A stretch of 14,152 bases of DNA, taken from Cyanobacteria bacterium UBA4641. GTDB lineage: Bacteria; Cyanobacteriota; Vampirovibrionia; Gastranaerophilales; Gastranaerophilaceae. Positions 14,095-14,152 of the stretch are shown here, piece after piece (position 1 is the first letter of the stretch; each line of letters opens with the position of its first letter). The notes under the pieces were generated by a model. The model was not told the DNA's origin. It made no database searches and saw only the letters and a list, made by a program, of their open reading frames with translations. The translations under genes and the position numbers were made by a program. The stretch is taken from positions 1 to 14,152 of the forward strand of contig DHMN01000050.1 in NCBI GenBank assembly GCA_002405805.1, in the 5' to 3' direction.

Positions 14095-14117
14095 TTAAAA
14101 AAGAGCCCTTAGGCTCT
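14095..14117 (-). terminator. Intrinsic terminator on the minus strand
   Basis: Read leftwards, AGAGCC (14117-14112), loop TAAG, GGCTCT (14107-14102) and then a run of T (plus-strand A at 14096-14101). It is a classic intrinsic terminator for a gene entering from the right edge. The plus strand has a weaker tail (GATTTT). Confidence 0.8.
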
Positions 14118-14144
14118 GATTTTAATTGTTCTAGTTGTTTTAAA

Positions 14145-14152
14145 TGGTGGGC
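14145..14152 (-). tRNA. Possible 3' end of a tRNA, cut by window edge
   Basis: The minus strand enters the window with GCCCACCA: a GCCC acceptor-stem end, discriminator A, and CCA. Twenty-seven bases later the terminator at 14117-14095 begins, a normal distance for a tRNA transcript. Only eight bases are visible, so the identity cannot be given; tRNAs beginning GGGC or GGGT-like would fit. Confidence 0.3.

Noticed and set aside
13974..14152. Open frames on both strands running through the right edge (about 58 codons each)
   Set aside because: Both read straight through the clean intrinsic terminator at 14095-14117 and neither has a start with a binding site inside the window. The terminator plus possible tRNA end explains the stretch better.

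Overview
The window is AT-rich DNA with bacterial gene structure. Two genes narrow the host. A SepF-type division protein sits directly behind a YggS-type PLP protein, an order common in Gram-positives and Cyanobacteria. On the same piece there is a very large outer-membrane autotransporter, so the cell has an outer membrane. SepF plus an outer membrane suggests the cyanobacterial branch, most likely a non-photosynthetic gut relative (Gastranaerophilales / 'Melainabacteria'). This is inference; no rRNA or marker tree is available here.

Layout. 1-219: non-coding, with one copy of a palindromic dispersed repeat (37-61) and a hairpin/U-run (152-179). 220-534: DUF2023-type protein (+). 690-722: strong hairpin terminator. 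762-2104: promoter, yggS, sepF and terminator (+). 2124-2388: a compact locus with a 26-residue hydrophobic peptide gene (+) and, on the opposite strand, a good promoter and a strand-specific terminator that define an overlapping antisense RNA of about 78 nt. It looks like a type I toxin-antitoxin module and is the most interesting object here. 2397-3776: ffh (-). 3897-4337: small secreted three-cysteine protein (+). 4383-4407: second copy of the palindromic repeat. 4477-7945: four-gene minus-strand operon (TPR lipid- or periplasm-directed protein, membrane-anchored metallophosphoesterase, MBL-fold hydrolase, second exported TPR protein), driven by a strong promoter that appears to give a leaderless mRNA. 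8068-8562: family-6-type uracil/hypoxanthine-DNA glycosylase (+), divergent from that operon. 8581-13965: an autotransporter of about 1,794 residues (-) with 31-residue passenger repeats, Chlamydia Pmp-like GGAI/FxxN motifs and a C-terminal barrel. 14095-14152: an intrinsic terminator on the minus strand, probably closing a tRNA gene whose 3' end is cut by the window edge.

How the genes work together. yggS-sepF is a housekeeping pair (PLP homeostasis and Z-ring anchoring), and ffh is the GTPase of the signal recognition particle. The TPR/phosphoesterase/MBL operon is clearly one transcription unit acting at or outside the inner membrane, but its substrate is not apparent. The autotransporter is a stand-alone surface protein. 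No CRISPR array, transposase, integrase or phage gene was seen.
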